DNA of 26,253 nt from JBBQZL01 sp038207745 (lineage in GTDB: Bacteria > Actinomycetota > Thermoleophilia > Solirubrobacterales > 70-9). The stretch covers positions 1 to 26,253 of the forward strand of contig JBBQZL010000007.1 of assembly GCA_038207745.1 (NCBI GenBank). The letters run 5' to 3'. The notes under the pieces were generated by a model. That model saw only the letters and a list, made by a program, of their open reading frames with translations. It was not told the origin of the DNA and did not search any database. A program made the position numbers and the translations under genes. Shown here piece by piece: positions 1 through 7,460 of the stretch (position 1 is the first letter of the stretch; each line of letters opens with the position of its first letter).

Positions 1-507
1 CTCGGCCAGCGCGATTGCCGCGTCGTTTCCGGAGACCAGCATCATCCCGTTGAGGAGCGCGACGAGGCTGACCCGTCTGCCCTGTGGCAGCAGGCCCACC
101 CCGGAGCCCGTGTAATGGACCGCGTCGCGGGAGATCCGGACCATCTCGCCTGGTCTATGCCTGGTTGCGATCAGGAGGCCGGTCATCATTTTGGTCAGGG
201 ATGCAATCGGGAGGCGGCGATTCGGGTTGTCCTGCCAGAGCACCTCACCCGTGTCGACGTCGAAGAGGATCCCGGCCTTGACCGGCTTCCTCAGCTTCGG
301 GTTCACCGAGAGCCCGCCGCTCTGCGGAATGACGATCAATGGGTTGCCGGAGATCCTGGTGCCGGGCATCCGGCGCCCGCCGGCCTCGCCACGAGGCTGA
401 TGCCGAGCCGTGCTGGGCGCGCCGCCTCCGTCATAGCCGAGGCCCGTCGCTGCGGCGAAGGAGACGATCACAATCAACGCCGCGAGGATGATCCTGCGGG
501 GCGTCAC
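1..507 (-). CDS. D-alanyl-D-alanine carboxypeptidase (peptidase S11), 3' part cut by window edge
   Basis: I read this frame directly: GTG at 507 and 169 codons open to base 1. The N-terminus (residues 1-22) is a hydrophobic signal or anchor segment. Residues about 77-95 (KAGILFDVDTGEVLWQDNP) are the typical start of the S11 penicillin-binding fold. The catalytic S-x-x-K is S103-L-T-K106 in IASLTKMMTG, and the second motif SGN is S159-G-N161 in LVSGNDAAIALAE. The K-T-G motif lies beyond the edge. The family acts outside the membrane and trims the terminal D-Ala from peptidoglycan stem peptides. The GTG follows the stop of the small membrane gene by 1 bp, with GGAG just upstream, so it is probably co-transcribed with it. 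A beta-lactamase-like S11 relative is the only real alternative. Confidence 0.88.
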   Translation of the reverse strand, partial: MTPRRIILAALIVIVSFAAATGLGYDGGGAPSTARHQPRGEAGGRRMPGTRISGNPLIVIPQSGGLSVNPKLRKPVKAGILFDVDTGEVLWQDNPNRRLPIASLTKMMTGLLIATRHRPGEMVRISRDAVHYTGSGVGLLPQGRRVSLVALLNGMMLVSGNDAAIALAE

Positions 508-508
508 G

Positions 509-703
509 CTACTCCGGCGGATTCCGGATCGCGCCGATCAGGCCGATCAGGATGAAGCCGATCACGATCAGCCCAACCCCGGTCAGCATCGCGTTTCCGA
601 TCGTCGGCGTCCCCTGTGTCGCGGCGAAGACCGTCGCCACCCCGAAGGCAGCGCAAAATGCGATCCCCAGGATCAGCAGTGCTGTTCTTGTGTCCTTGTC
701 CAT
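509..703 (-). CDS. small two-helix membrane protein
   Basis: A 64-residue protein of unknown function. Residues about 8-29 (TALLILGIAFCAAFGVATVF) and 39-60 (AMLTGVGLIVIGFILIGLIG) are two strong hydrophobic helices. The short N-terminus is charged (MDKDTR) and the tail is polar (RNPPE). ATG at 703 lies 6 bp after the rhomboid stop and the stop is 1 bp before the GTG of the carboxypeptidase gene, so it looks like the middle gene of a three-gene unit. No catalytic motif is visible. Its reality rests on the tight packing and clean hydrophobic pattern. Confidence 0.7.
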   Translation of the reverse strand: MDKDTRTALLILGIAFCAAFGVATVFAATQGTPTIGNAMLTGVGLIVIGFILIGLIGAIRNPPE

Positions 704-709
704 GGTCGA

Positions 710-1564
710 TCAGGCCGAGATCAGCGGAGGACCCGTGACGCTCCCTCGCCGCCGACGAACGAACAGCTTGACAGCGAGCAGTCCGAACGCGAAGCCCCCT
801 ACATGCGCGAAGTAGGCGACGCCATCGCCACCGAGCCCGCCGCTCGAGACCTGACCAAGCGCCGGGAGGAACTGGAGCAGGAACCAGATCCCCAGCATCA
901 CATAGGCCGGAATCTCGACCACGGTGATGATGAACAGCAGGAAGATCAGAGTCAGGATCCTGGCTCTCGGCAGCAGCAGCGCGTAGGCGCCGAGCACGCC
1001 GGCCACCGCGCCGCTGGCGCCGATGGTCGGGATCGTCGAGGAGGCATTCAGCAGCGCCTGCGAGAAATCGGCGACGACTCCGGCGAGAAGATAGAAGAGA
1101 AGAAACTTGAACCGGCCCATCCGATCCTCGACGTTGCCGCCGAAGATCCAGAGGAAGAGCATGTTGAACGCGATGTGGAGGAATCCCCCGTGCATGAACA
1201 GGGCCGTTATCAGGGTGACGTACCAGGGAGCTGTCGCGAGTTCCTCGAACGGTGCGCCGATCGCGGCCGCCCGGCGGTAGTCCTCGGTGCCCTGGCAGAC
1301 GATCGCCGCCTCGCGCCCCGAGGAACCGTCGACGACACCAACGGCGCAACCACGCCCGGGGTTGAGGATCCGGTAAGGGATCGCGCCGTATTCGACCGTT
1401 GCCTGATCTCGCTCGGTCAGTCCGAGCCTCCTCAGCTGGGGCGACGAGTAATCGCTGTCGGAGATGCTGAGTTGCCAGCCGAAGACGCCGATGTTGATGA
1501 TCACCAGCAGCAGGGTGATCAATGGCAGTCGCGAGGTCGGGACGTTGTCCTTGAGAGGGATCAA
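710..1564 (-). CDS. rhomboid family intramembrane serine protease
   Basis: A 284-residue polytopic membrane protein that cleaves transmembrane substrates within the bilayer. The start is typical of bacterial rhomboids (IPLKDNVPT), which supports the unusual TTG at 1564. HGGFLHIAFNMLFLWIFG (about 125-142) is the conserved HxxxH...N segment. The catalytic serine is S184 in IGASGAVAGVLGAY, and the partner histidine is H254 in YFAHVGGFAFG. About 80 residues between helix 1 and the HGG motif (30-110) form a longer extracytoplasmic loop than in GlpG-type enzymes. There is no obvious Shine-Dalgarno; a TAGGCT -10-like hexamer ends 9 nt before the start. The substrate cannot be told from context. The gene precedes a small membrane protein and a cell-wall carboxypeptidase. 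Confidence 0.92.
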   Translation of the reverse strand: MIPLKDNVPTSRLPLITLLLVIINIGVFGWQLSISDSDYSSPQLRRLGLTERDQATVEYGAIPYRILNPGRGCAVGVVDGSSGREAAIVCQGTEDYRRAAAIGAPFEELATAPWYVTLITALFMHGGFLHIAFNMLFLWIFGGNVEDRMGRFKFLLFYLLAGVVADFSQALLNASSTIPTIGASGAVAGVLGAYALLLPRARILTLIFLLFIITVVEIPAYVMLGIWFLLQFLPALGQVSSGGLGGDGVAYFAHVGGFAFGLLAVKLFVRRRRGSVTGPPLISA

Positions 1565-1573
1565 GGAGGAGCG

Positions 1574-1579
1574 AGCCTA
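1574..1579 (-). promoter_or_regulatory. -10-like box TAGGCT before the rhomboid gene
   Basis: TAGGCT on the minus strand ends 9 nt before the TTG start, inside the 52-bp gap after lipA. I see no convincing -35. If used, the transcript would be leaderless or nearly so. Confidence 0.3.
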
Positions 1580-1616
1580 TATCTGCAGTCAGGCGGAGGC
1601 GCGGCGCAGAAGACGC

Positions 1617-2597
1617 TCAGCCCGCGACGATGCTGCTCAGCGGTCCAGCGGACTTCGGGGCACCTTCGGGCTGGGGGACATGCTCATCGGCGTGGTAGGA
1701 ACTGCGGACCAGCGGGCCTGCCGCGACCGACTCGAAGCCGATCTCGTAGGCGGCCTCCTCCAGTGCCTCGAACTCATCCGGGTGCCAATAGCGGACCACG
1801 GGCAGGTGGTTGGCGGTCGGGCGCAGATACTGCCCGACGGTCAGGACCTGGACCCTGTTCTCGCGGAGGATCCTGAAGGTCTCGACCATCTCGCCGAACT
1901 CTTCGCCGAGGCCGACCATCAGGCCGGACTTCGTGATCACCTCGCCTCCGCCCATCTCCTTCGCCGTCCTGAGGACCCGGCACGACCGCGCGAACTCAGA
2001 ACCGCGACGGGCCTTTGGGTAGAGCCGCGGCACCGTCTCGATGTTGTGGTTGAAGACATCGGGGCGCTCGTGGATCACCTTCGCAAGCGGCATCTCCTGG
2101 CCGCGGAAGTCAGGGGTCAGGACCTCGACCTTGCACTCGGGCGCCAGCATGCGGATGGAGCGGATCACGCCGACAAAGGCGGAGGCACCGTAGTCGGGGA
2201 GATCGTCGCGGTCAACGGAGGTGACGACCGCGTGGCGCAGGCCCATTCGCTTGACCTGGTTTGCAACCCGCAGGGGCTCCAGCGGGTCATTCCAGGTCGG
2301 CTTTCCCGTCTGGACGTTGCAGAAGCCGCAGCGCCTGGTGCAGACATCGCCGAGGATCATGAAGGTCGCGGTTCCGCGCTCCCAGCACTCGCCGACGTTG
2401 GGGCAGTTGGCCTCCTCGCAGACGGTGTGGAGGTTGTCCTCCCTGATCATCTTCTTGAGCCGGCGGAAGCTCGGGCCGCCGGGTGGCGGGACCTTCATCC
2501 ACGGGGGCTTGCGGCTGCGGAAGGGGATCGAATCGGCGTTCTCCTGCGAAGTGCCGCCGGGGTTGGAGCGCGACCGGGTTACGTGAATACGTTCCAC
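1617..2597 (-). CDS. lipA: lipoyl synthase (radical SAM)
   Basis: Inserts two sulfurs into protein-bound octanoyl groups to make lipoyl groups. The auxiliary 4Fe-4S cluster motif CX4CX5C is C60, C65, C71 (TVCEEANCPNVGECW), and the radical-SAM CX3CX2C is C86, C90, C93 (VCTRRCGFC). The C-terminal RSSY motif (VRSSYHADEH), whose serine ligates the auxiliary cluster, is present. I chose GTG at 2597 (326 aa) because family members have 15-30 residues before the RKPxW(L/M)K block, here at about residue 29. A TTG at 2648 would overlap lipB by 47 bp. With GTG 2597 the start lies 4 bp after the lipB stop. Last gene of the pdhA-pdhB-pdhC-repeat protein-lipB-lipA cluster. Confidence 0.95.
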   Translation of the reverse strand: MERIHVTRSRSNPGGTSQENADSIPFRSRKPPWMKVPPPGGPSFRRLKKMIREDNLHTVCEEANCPNVGECWERGTATFMILGDVCTRRCGFCNVQTGKPTWNDPLEPLRVANQVKRMGLRHAVVTSVDRDDLPDYGASAFVGVIRSIRMLAPECKVEVLTPDFRGQEMPLAKVIHERPDVFNHNIETVPRLYPKARRGSEFARSCRVLRTAKEMGGGEVITKSGLMVGLGEEFGEMVETFRILRENRVQVLTVGQYLRPTANHLPVVRYWHPDEFEALEEAAYEIGFESVAAGPLVRSSYHADEHVPQPEGAPKSAGPLSSIVAG

Positions 2598-2601
2598 GCC
2601 T

Positions 2602-3384
2602 CTACGGTACCGATCCGGCAAGGCCCGCTGCGCCCGGGACGGATGCAACCAGTTCCTCGATCGTCATTCCCACCGCCGCGCGTTCGTAGATCTCTGCAAG
2701 GCGGGCAGCGACCTGGCGGCCAAACCTGACCGGGTCCTGCTCGGCACCGAACTCGCGGGTCAGCGAGGTCATCCGGCAGCCCTCGATCCCGCACGGGACG
2801 ACCCACTCGAACGGCTGTAGGTCGTTGCTGACGTTTACGGCGAGGCCGTGGGTGGTCACGCCACGCGAGATGTGGATGCCGATCGAGCCGATCTTTCGCA
2901 GGCGCCCCTCGGCGATTGCCTGCATCGAGTTGTCGGCCGTGGCATCGGGTGGAGGCGCTTCGCCCGAGGCGGTCCAGACGCCGGTCAGGTTCACGATCAC
3001 GCCGGCGCCGAGGCCCGCGTCGGCAAGCGCGGAAATCATCGTCTTCTCCAGACGGGCGACAAAGTCGTGGACGTCATCGCGATACGGCCTGAGGCTGACG
3101 ATCGGGTAGGCAACAAGCTGTCCCGGGCCGTGGTAGGTGACCGAACCACCCCTGTCCGCTTCGACGACTTCGATTCCCTGCATTGCGTACCACTGCTCGC
3201 CCATCGGGAGCTCGGACGGTTCAAAGCGTCGTCCGCGGGTGTAGACCGGGGGATGCTGGAGCAGCAGGAGGGTGTCGGGAATCTCTTCGGCCAGGCGCGC
3301 CGCGCCCAGCGCCCGTTGTGCGGTGAGAGCATCGCCGTACGGGACCAGTCCGCACTCGACAACCGCCACCTCGGCATTGCTCAT
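2602..3384 (-). CDS. lipB: octanoyl-[acyl carrier protein]:protein N-octanoyltransferase
   Basis: Moves octanoate from ACP to the lipoyl-domain lysine of E2-type proteins, the step before LipA. Visible motifs are RGGSVTYHGPGQLVAYP (about 78-94), KIGSIGIHISRGVTTHGLAVNV with the catalytic Lys at about 164, and VPCGIEGCRMTSL with the catalytic Cys at about 198. ATG at 3384 gives 260 aa and begins MSNAEVAVVECGLVPY, matching family N-termini; an upstream in-frame start at 3486 would run far into the neighbouring gene. A low-complexity insert of about 25 residues (138-162, SGEAPPPDATADN...) just before the Lys motif makes the protein longer than the usual 210-240 aa. It starts 37 bp after the Cys-repeat gene. 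Confidence 0.95.
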   Translation of the reverse strand: MSNAEVAVVECGLVPYGDALTAQRALGAARLAEEIPDTLLLLQHPPVYTRGRRFEPSELPMGEQWYAMQGIEVVEADRGGSVTYHGPGQLVAYPIVSLRPYRDDVHDFVARLEKTMISALADAGLGAGVIVNLTGVWTASGEAPPPDATADNSMQAIAEGRLRKIGSIGIHISRGVTTHGLAVNVSNDLQPFEWVVPCGIEGCRMTSLTREFGAEQDPVRFGRQVAARLAEIYERAAVGMTIEELVASVPGAAGLAGSVP

Positions 3385-3421
3385 CCGCTCGGCGCCAGTC
3401 CTGCTGGCCTGGCCACCGGCA

Positions 3422-3901
3422 TCAGGCGTGCTGGTTGGTCCTGCCGACCGCGCCGCGCAGGCCGCTGCATCCGACGCACCCCACACAGCCGACGCAATCG
3501 GTGCAGTTCACGCAGGCCAGACAGGCCGCGCAGCGACGGCAGGCAATGCAGGCAAAAGTGAGCACCGACCCGGCGATTCCGGCGCCGAACACGGTGCCGG
3601 CGCTCCCGACGACAGCAGTGCTCGCGAGCGTCGCCGCACTCGTCATAACCGCGACGGAAAGCCCGGTCCCGGCGCTTCCGGCCACGGCGGCTGAGCAGGC
3701 TGTTCCGGCGCTTCCGGCAACGGCCGCCGAACGAGCTGTTCCGGCGCTTCCGGCAACGGCTGAGGAATAGGCGGTCCCGGCGCTTCCGGCAACCACCGTC
3801 GAGTGGGCGGTCGCGACGTTTCCGGCCATCCCGGTGGAGCCGGCAGTCACCGCGGCGCCCGGGTCCGCGAAGTTCCCGGACGAGTCGGCGGGATCGGTCA
3901 C
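3422..3901 (-). CDS. uncharacterised Cys-triplet repeat protein between pdhC and lipB
   Basis: Function unknown. The 159-residue protein starts at GTG 3901, which overlaps the pdhC TGA as GTGA, the same junction type as pdhB/pdhC; this is the main reason to believe the frame. Residues 25-120 are about eight 12-residue units of type VAGSAGTAxSAA (37-48, 49-60, 61-72 and 73-84 are nearly identical). Residues 118-145 have ten cysteines at exact three-residue spacing (C118, 121, 124, 127, 130, 133, 136, 139, 142, 145), ending CVGCVGCVGCSG. The Ser/Thr/Val positions of the 12-mers fall in the same three-residue phase as the cysteines, so the whole chain may be one solenoid-like repeat. No signal peptide or membrane helix is evident. 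Similar (Cxx)n proteins occur in other bacteria, to my recollection without known function. The place between E2 and the lipoylation enzymes suggests, but does not prove, a link to lipoyl, thiol or Fe-S chemistry. Confidence 0.72.
   Translation of the reverse strand: MTDPADSSGNFADPGAAVTAGSTGMAGNVATAHSTVVAGSAGTAYSSAVAGSAGTARSAAVAGSAGTACSAAVAGSAGTGLSVAVMTSAATLASTAVVGSAGTVFGAGIAGSVLTFACIACRRCAACLACVNCTDCVGCVGCVGCSGLRGAVGRTNQHA
3671..3814 (-). repeat. 36-bp tandem coding repeat, four units
   Basis: On the plus strand the core ggcgcttccgg recurs at 3671, 3707, 3743 and 3779, exactly 36 bp apart, with flanking bases also largely shared. Each unit encodes one 12-residue VAGSAGTA-type repeat of the Cys-repeat gene. 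More diverged units extend on both sides. Confidence 0.85.
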
Positions 3902-5205
3902 AGGGCCAGTGATAGTGGCTCCTCGAGCAGAGCCCGGATGCGGGCAAGGAAGCGGGCGCTGTCGGCCCCGTAGAGGATGCGGTGGTCGGAGGCGATGTTG
4001 ACGGCCATCATCTTGCCGGGGACCATCTGGCCGCTTCGCACCACCACCCGGTCCTCGATCGAGCCGACCGCGAGGATCGCCGCCTGCGGCGAGTTGATCA
4101 CAGCCTGGAAGGAGGTGACGCCGAACATCCCGAGGTTGGAGACGGTGAAGGTGCCACCAGAGAGCTCGGGCGGGGTGATCTTGCCATCGCGGACCCGCTC
4201 GGCAAGATGGCGCGACTCGGTCGCAATCTCGGCCAGGCCCTTCCTGTCCGCATCAAAGACAGTCGGGACGACGAGTGCATCCGATGCGGCAACGGCGATT
4301 CCGATGTTGATCCGCGAGTAGAGCTCCCAGTGGCCGTCCCGATATGCGCCATTTGCCCTCGGAAACTCCTTGAGCGCGATCGCACAGGCCTTGACGATCA
4401 TGTCGTTGAACGAGGGGATCACCGCACCCTCGGGGGCGGACGCCTTGACCCTCGCGCGGGCCTCGAAGGCCCGGCTCATGTCGATCTCGGTGGTCAGGTA
4501 GAAGTGGGGCGCGGTCGCCTTCGACTCGGACATCCGGCGGGCAACCGTGCTCTGGAGCTTGGTCAGCTCCTGGATCACGGTCTGGCCCTTGGCCGTCTCG
4601 CCGTCGCCGACGGCAGGCATCGAGCGAATGGCCGGAACGAGCGCACTGGTCCCAGCGCCAGATGCCGAGCCGGTCCCGGCGGCCGCCAGGTCCGCCTTGA
4701 CGATCCGGCCGCCGGGGCCGGATCCCGAGATCGAGGCCAGATCAACGCCGGTTTCGCCCGCAATACGCCGGGCGAGGGGAGAGGCCTTCACCCGTCCGTC
4801 GTTTGAACTCGCACCTGCCGGGGCTTCACCGCCGGAGGCTGCGACGGGCGCGGCCGGGGATCCCGTCTCGGAGCCCGGCGACGTCACGGCGGACTCGAAG
4901 GCGGTCGCCGCGGCGCCGGGCTCGGCCGGCGCTTGAGCCGGTGCGTCCGTCGTCTCAACCTCATCCTCGGCGCCACCCACGTAGGCGATCACCTCGCCGA
5001 TCGGCATCGTCGTGCCCTCCTCGGCGAGGATCCTGGTCAGTTTCCCGGCGACATCGGCCTCGTAGATCATGTTCGCCTTGTCGGTCTCGATTTCAACCAG
5101 CTCGTCACCGATCGCCACCTGATCACCAAGTTTCTTGATCCACTGGAGGACGGTCCCCTCCTCCATCGAGTCCGAGAGTCTCGGCATTACGATCTCGGTG
5201 CTCAC
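3898..5205 (-). CDS. pdhC: dihydrolipoamide acetyltransferase, E2 of pyruvate dehydrogenase
   Basis: A 435-residue E2 with one lipoyl domain (1-77; lipoyl lysine K43 in ETDKANM), an Ala/Pro-rich linker (about 80-138), a peripheral-subunit-binding domain (139-173, ASPLARRIAGETG...GPGGRIVKADL), a second linker and the acyltransferase core (about 210-435). The catalytic histidine is H408 in SDHRILYGADSARFL. The usual HRxxDG aspartate is replaced by Tyr412; as I recall, a YGAD form occurs in cyanobacterial/plastid-type E2s, so it is likely functional. GTG at 5205 overlaps the pdhB stop by 4 bp (GTGA). Pyruvate is the likely substrate given the E1 type and the absence of branched-chain genes, but a 2-oxoacid of another kind cannot be excluded. 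Confidence 0.94.
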   Translation of the reverse strand: MSTEIVMPRLSDSMEEGTVLQWIKKLGDQVAIGDELVEIETDKANMIYEADVAGKLTRILAEEGTTMPIGEVIAYVGGAEDEVETTDAPAQAPAEPGAAATAFESAVTSPGSETGSPAAPVAASGGEAPAGASSNDGRVKASPLARRIAGETGVDLASISGSGPGGRIVKADLAAAGTGSASGAGTSALVPAIRSMPAVGDGETAKGQTVIQELTKLQSTVARRMSESKATAPHFYLTTEIDMSRAFEARARVKASAPEGAVIPSFNDMIVKACAIALKEFPRANGAYRDGHWELYSRINIGIAVAASDALVVPTVFDADRKGLAEIATESRHLAERVRDGKITPPELSGGTFTVSNLGMFGVTSFQAVINSPQAAILAVGSIEDRVVVRSGQMVPGKMMAVNIASDHRILYGADSARFLARIRALLEEPLSLAL

Positions 5206-6194
5206 CTGGATCCCTCCAATGTCGCGAGTGCCGCCTTGACGACGTGCTCTTCATGTGGAATTGCCGCCTGCTCCAGGCGCTTCGAGTAGGGCATGTGCAC
5301 GTCAGCTCCGGTGACGCGCTGTACGGGCGCGTCGAGATCATCGAAGGCCTGTTCGGTGATCAGGGTCGAGATGTTGGCGCCGACTCCGCCGTGTGGCCAT
5401 CCCTCCTCGACGATCACCGCGCGGTTGGTCTTTCGGACCGACTTCAACAGCGTGTCGAGATCGAGCGGACGAAGTGTGCGTGGATCGATCACCTCGGCCT
5501 CGATGCCATGCTCCTCGGCGAGGGTTCGGGCGGCGTTGACGGCGACATGGGCCATCTTCAGGATTCCGATGATCGTCACATCCGATCCCTCCCTGCGGAT
5601 CGCCGCTTCACCGAAGTTGAGTATCTCGTCCTCGCTGTTCTCGGGCACCTCGCCGCGCATTCCATAGAGAGACTCGTGCTCGATGAAGACCACTGGGTTG
5701 TCGTCGCGGATCGCGGTCTTGAGCAGGGCCCTGCCGTCGGCTGGAGTTGAAGGGCAGGCGACGAGCAGTCCCGGGATCTGGAGGTAGAGAGCCTCGAAGC
5801 TGTGCGAGTGGGTCGGGCCGAGCTGATGGCCGCCGCCACCCGGCATCCGGATTACGATCGGCACCCGGACCGCACCGTTGAACATGTATGGGATCGCCGC
5901 GGCGTGGTTGACGATCTGGTCCAGGGCGAGCAGGGAGAAGTTGACCGTCATCAGCTCGATGATCGGTCGCAGCCCGGCCATCGCGGCACCGACGCCGGTG
6001 CCGACGATCGTGTTCTCGGAGATCGGGGTGTCACGAACCCGCTTCTCGCCGAACTCCTCGAGCAGCCCCTCGGTGACCTTGAAGGAACCCTGGAAGACGC
6101 CGACGTCCTCGCCCATCAGGAAGACCGATTCATCGCGCCGCATCTCCTCCTTCATCGCCAGGCCGAGCGCCTCTCTCATCCGCATCTCGCCCAT
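5202..6194 (-). CDS. pdhB: pyruvate dehydrogenase E1 component, beta subunit
   Basis: A 330-residue transketolase-like beta chain that completes the TPP site of the alpha2beta2 E1. Family blocks are visible: MREALGLAMKEEM at the N-terminus, FLMGEDVGVFQGSFKVTEGL (25-44), DTPISEN with the conserved Glu at 60, GGGGHQLGPTHSHSFEALY (119-137, substrate-channel histidines), PSTPADGRALLKTAI, and a C-terminal transketolase domain (about 205-325). ATG at 6194 shares one base with the pdhA TGA (TGATG), and the 3' end overlaps pdhC by 4 bp, so subunits should be made in coupled amounts. A branched-chain or acetoin dehydrogenase beta chain would look similar; the lipoylation genes downstream do not discriminate. 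Confidence 0.93.
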   Translation of the reverse strand: MGEMRMREALGLAMKEEMRRDESVFLMGEDVGVFQGSFKVTEGLLEEFGEKRVRDTPISENTIVGTGVGAAMAGLRPIIELMTVNFSLLALDQIVNHAAAIPYMFNGAVRVPIVIRMPGGGGHQLGPTHSHSFEALYLQIPGLLVACPSTPADGRALLKTAIRDDNPVVFIEHESLYGMRGEVPENSEDEILNFGEAAIRREGSDVTIIGILKMAHVAVNAARTLAEEHGIEAEVIDPRTLRPLDLDTLLKSVRKTNRAVIVEEGWPHGGVGANISTLITEQAFDDLDAPVQRVTGADVHMPYSKRLEQAAIPHEEHVVKAALATLEGSR

Positions 6195-7381
6195 CAGATG
6201 AACTCCCGATGCTCGTGGTCCGGATCCACACCGATCACGGCGTCCCCCTGCTCAGCCGGGTTGATGCGAGATCCGTCGTCGGCCTCTTCATCCGCATAGG
6301 CGGCGCCGGCTTCCGCGAGTTCCCTGGAAGATGCGGGGGCGTCGGCGGGGCGCTCACCGCGGTGCGGCTCGGGCGTTCGCTCGTCGACCGCGTACCAACC
6401 CATCGAGTCGGTGACCACGTAGAGATTGTCGTAGAGCGTGTCGAGTTCGGGCTCGGGCGATGCATCGGCGAACTCGACCGCCTCAACCACGCGCCGGTCT
6501 GCCTCGGCCCGGATCTCGACCAGGTCCCCGTCGGTGATCAGGCCGGCCTCGATGCAGCGACGGGAGAAGGTCTCGATCGGATCCTTCGACTGCCATTCCC
6601 TGACCTCGGCCTTGTCACGGTAGACCTCGGGGTCCGCGGCCGAGTGGCCGCGGTAGCGGTAGGTGAAGGCCTCGAGCAGGGTCGGATGCCCATCTTCGCG
6701 CGCGATCCGGATCTGCTCCGCGACTGCTTCACGGACCTCGATCACGTCCATGCCGTCGATCCGCTGACCATCGAGGCCGTACCCCTGCGCCTTGCGCGAG
6801 AGGTCGGTCTGGGCAGAATGGCGCTCGAGCGCGGTGCCCATTCCATAGAGGTTGTTCTCGACCAGAAAGACGACCGGCAGCTTCCAGAGCGCCGCCAGGT
6901 TCATCGTCTCGCCGAAGTTGCCCGTGTTCGTGGCGCCGTCGCCGAACATGCAGACGGTGACCGCGTCCTCGCCCTTGTACTGGGTGGCAAGTGCAAGTCC
7001 GGCGGCAAGCGGCAGGTTGCCCCCGACGATCCCGTAGCCGCCCATGAAGCGCTTCTCGAGATCGAAGATGTGCATCGAGCCACCGCGGCCACCGCTGGTC
7101 CCGTCGACACGGCCGAAGATCTCCGACATCACCCGCTTTGGATCTGTACCTCGCGCGATCGCGTGCCCGTGGGTGCGGTAGCTGCCGATCAGGTAATCGT
7201 CCGGCCGCATCACCGAGGTTGTTCCGACGATCGTCGCCTCCTCGCCGATCGCGAGATGAAGAAAGCCACCTGCCTTGGCCCGCTGGTACTGCCGCCCGGC
7301 CTCTTCCTCGAAGCGGCGGATCAACGCCATCTGCTCGAGCAGATCCCGGCTTGTATCGCGATCGGGAAGCATGGTCACCAC
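6194..7381 (-). CDS. pdhA: pyruvate dehydrogenase E1 component, alpha subunit
   Basis: Decarboxylates pyruvate with TPP and reductively acetylates the E2 lipoyl group. Visible are HLAIGEEA (42-49), the GGRGGSMH segment (97-104) with the conserved His, and the TPP/Mg motif GDGATNTGNFGE...FLVENN (147-177). YGLDGQRIDGMDV and YRYRGHSAADPE (the phosphorylation-loop region of the family) follow. The C-terminal 60 or so residues are an acidic, probably disordered extension beyond the normal end (about 330 aa). Start choice is open among GTG 7381, GTG 7378 and ATG 7372; a TAGGGT hexamer at 7387-7392 favours a leaderless GTG. First gene of the pdh-lip cluster, 79 bp after the preceding gene. Confidence 0.93.
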   Translation of the reverse strand: MVTMLPDRDTSRDLLEQMALIRRFEEEAGRQYQRAKAGGFLHLAIGEEATIVGTTSVMRPDDYLIGSYRTHGHAIARGTDPKRVMSEIFGRVDGTSGGRGGSMHIFDLEKRFMGGYGIVGGNLPLAAGLALATQYKGEDAVTVCMFGDGATNTGNFGETMNLAALWKLPVVFLVENNLYGMGTALERHSAQTDLSRKAQGYGLDGQRIDGMDVIEVREAVAEQIRIAREDGHPTLLEAFTYRYRGHSAADPEVYRDKAEVREWQSKDPIETFSRRCIEAGLITDGDLVEIRAEADRRVVEAVEFADASPEPELDTLYDNLYVVTDSMGWYAVDERTPEPHRGERPADAPASSRELAEAGAAYADEEADDGSRINPAEQGDAVIGVDPDHEHREFI

Positions 7382-7386
7382 TTCTC

Positions 7387-7417
7387 ACCCTAACGAGAAC
7401 GCGAGCCCGCCTCGCAA
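7387..7417 (-). promoter_or_regulatory. candidate pdh operon promoter
   Basis: On the minus strand TTGCGA (7412-7417) and TAGGGT (7387-7392) are 19 bp apart in the only sizeable gap before pdhA. The -10 ends 5 nt before GTG 7381 and 8 nt before GTG 7378, so transcription would begin about at the start codon. The spacer is slightly long. Confidence 0.4.
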
Positions 7418-7460
7418 GGTTGCCGCCGGGTGGCGGGTGGGGCCGTCAGATCCTGATGCA

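Noticed and set aside
488..1876. Long plus-strand frame of 462 codons
   Set aside because: It lies opposite the rhomboid, small membrane protein and lipA genes, has no family motifs, and is rich in Arg/Asp/Gln as expected for an antisense shadow in GC-rich DNA.
3435..3770. Plus-strand frame over the repeat region (VPALPATA repeats)
   Set aside because: Mirror of the minus-strand repeat. The minus frame has the GTGA link to pdhC and the cysteine periodicity; the plus frame has neither.
3664..3815. 36-bp periodicity resembling a CRISPR array
   Set aside because: Conserved cores are short, the variable parts are also related, and every unit encodes the same 12-residue peptide motif in frame. 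No cas genes.
6209..7393. Plus-strand 394-codon frame opposite pdhA
   Set aside because: Shadow of pdhA; the minus strand carries all TPP and E1 motifs.
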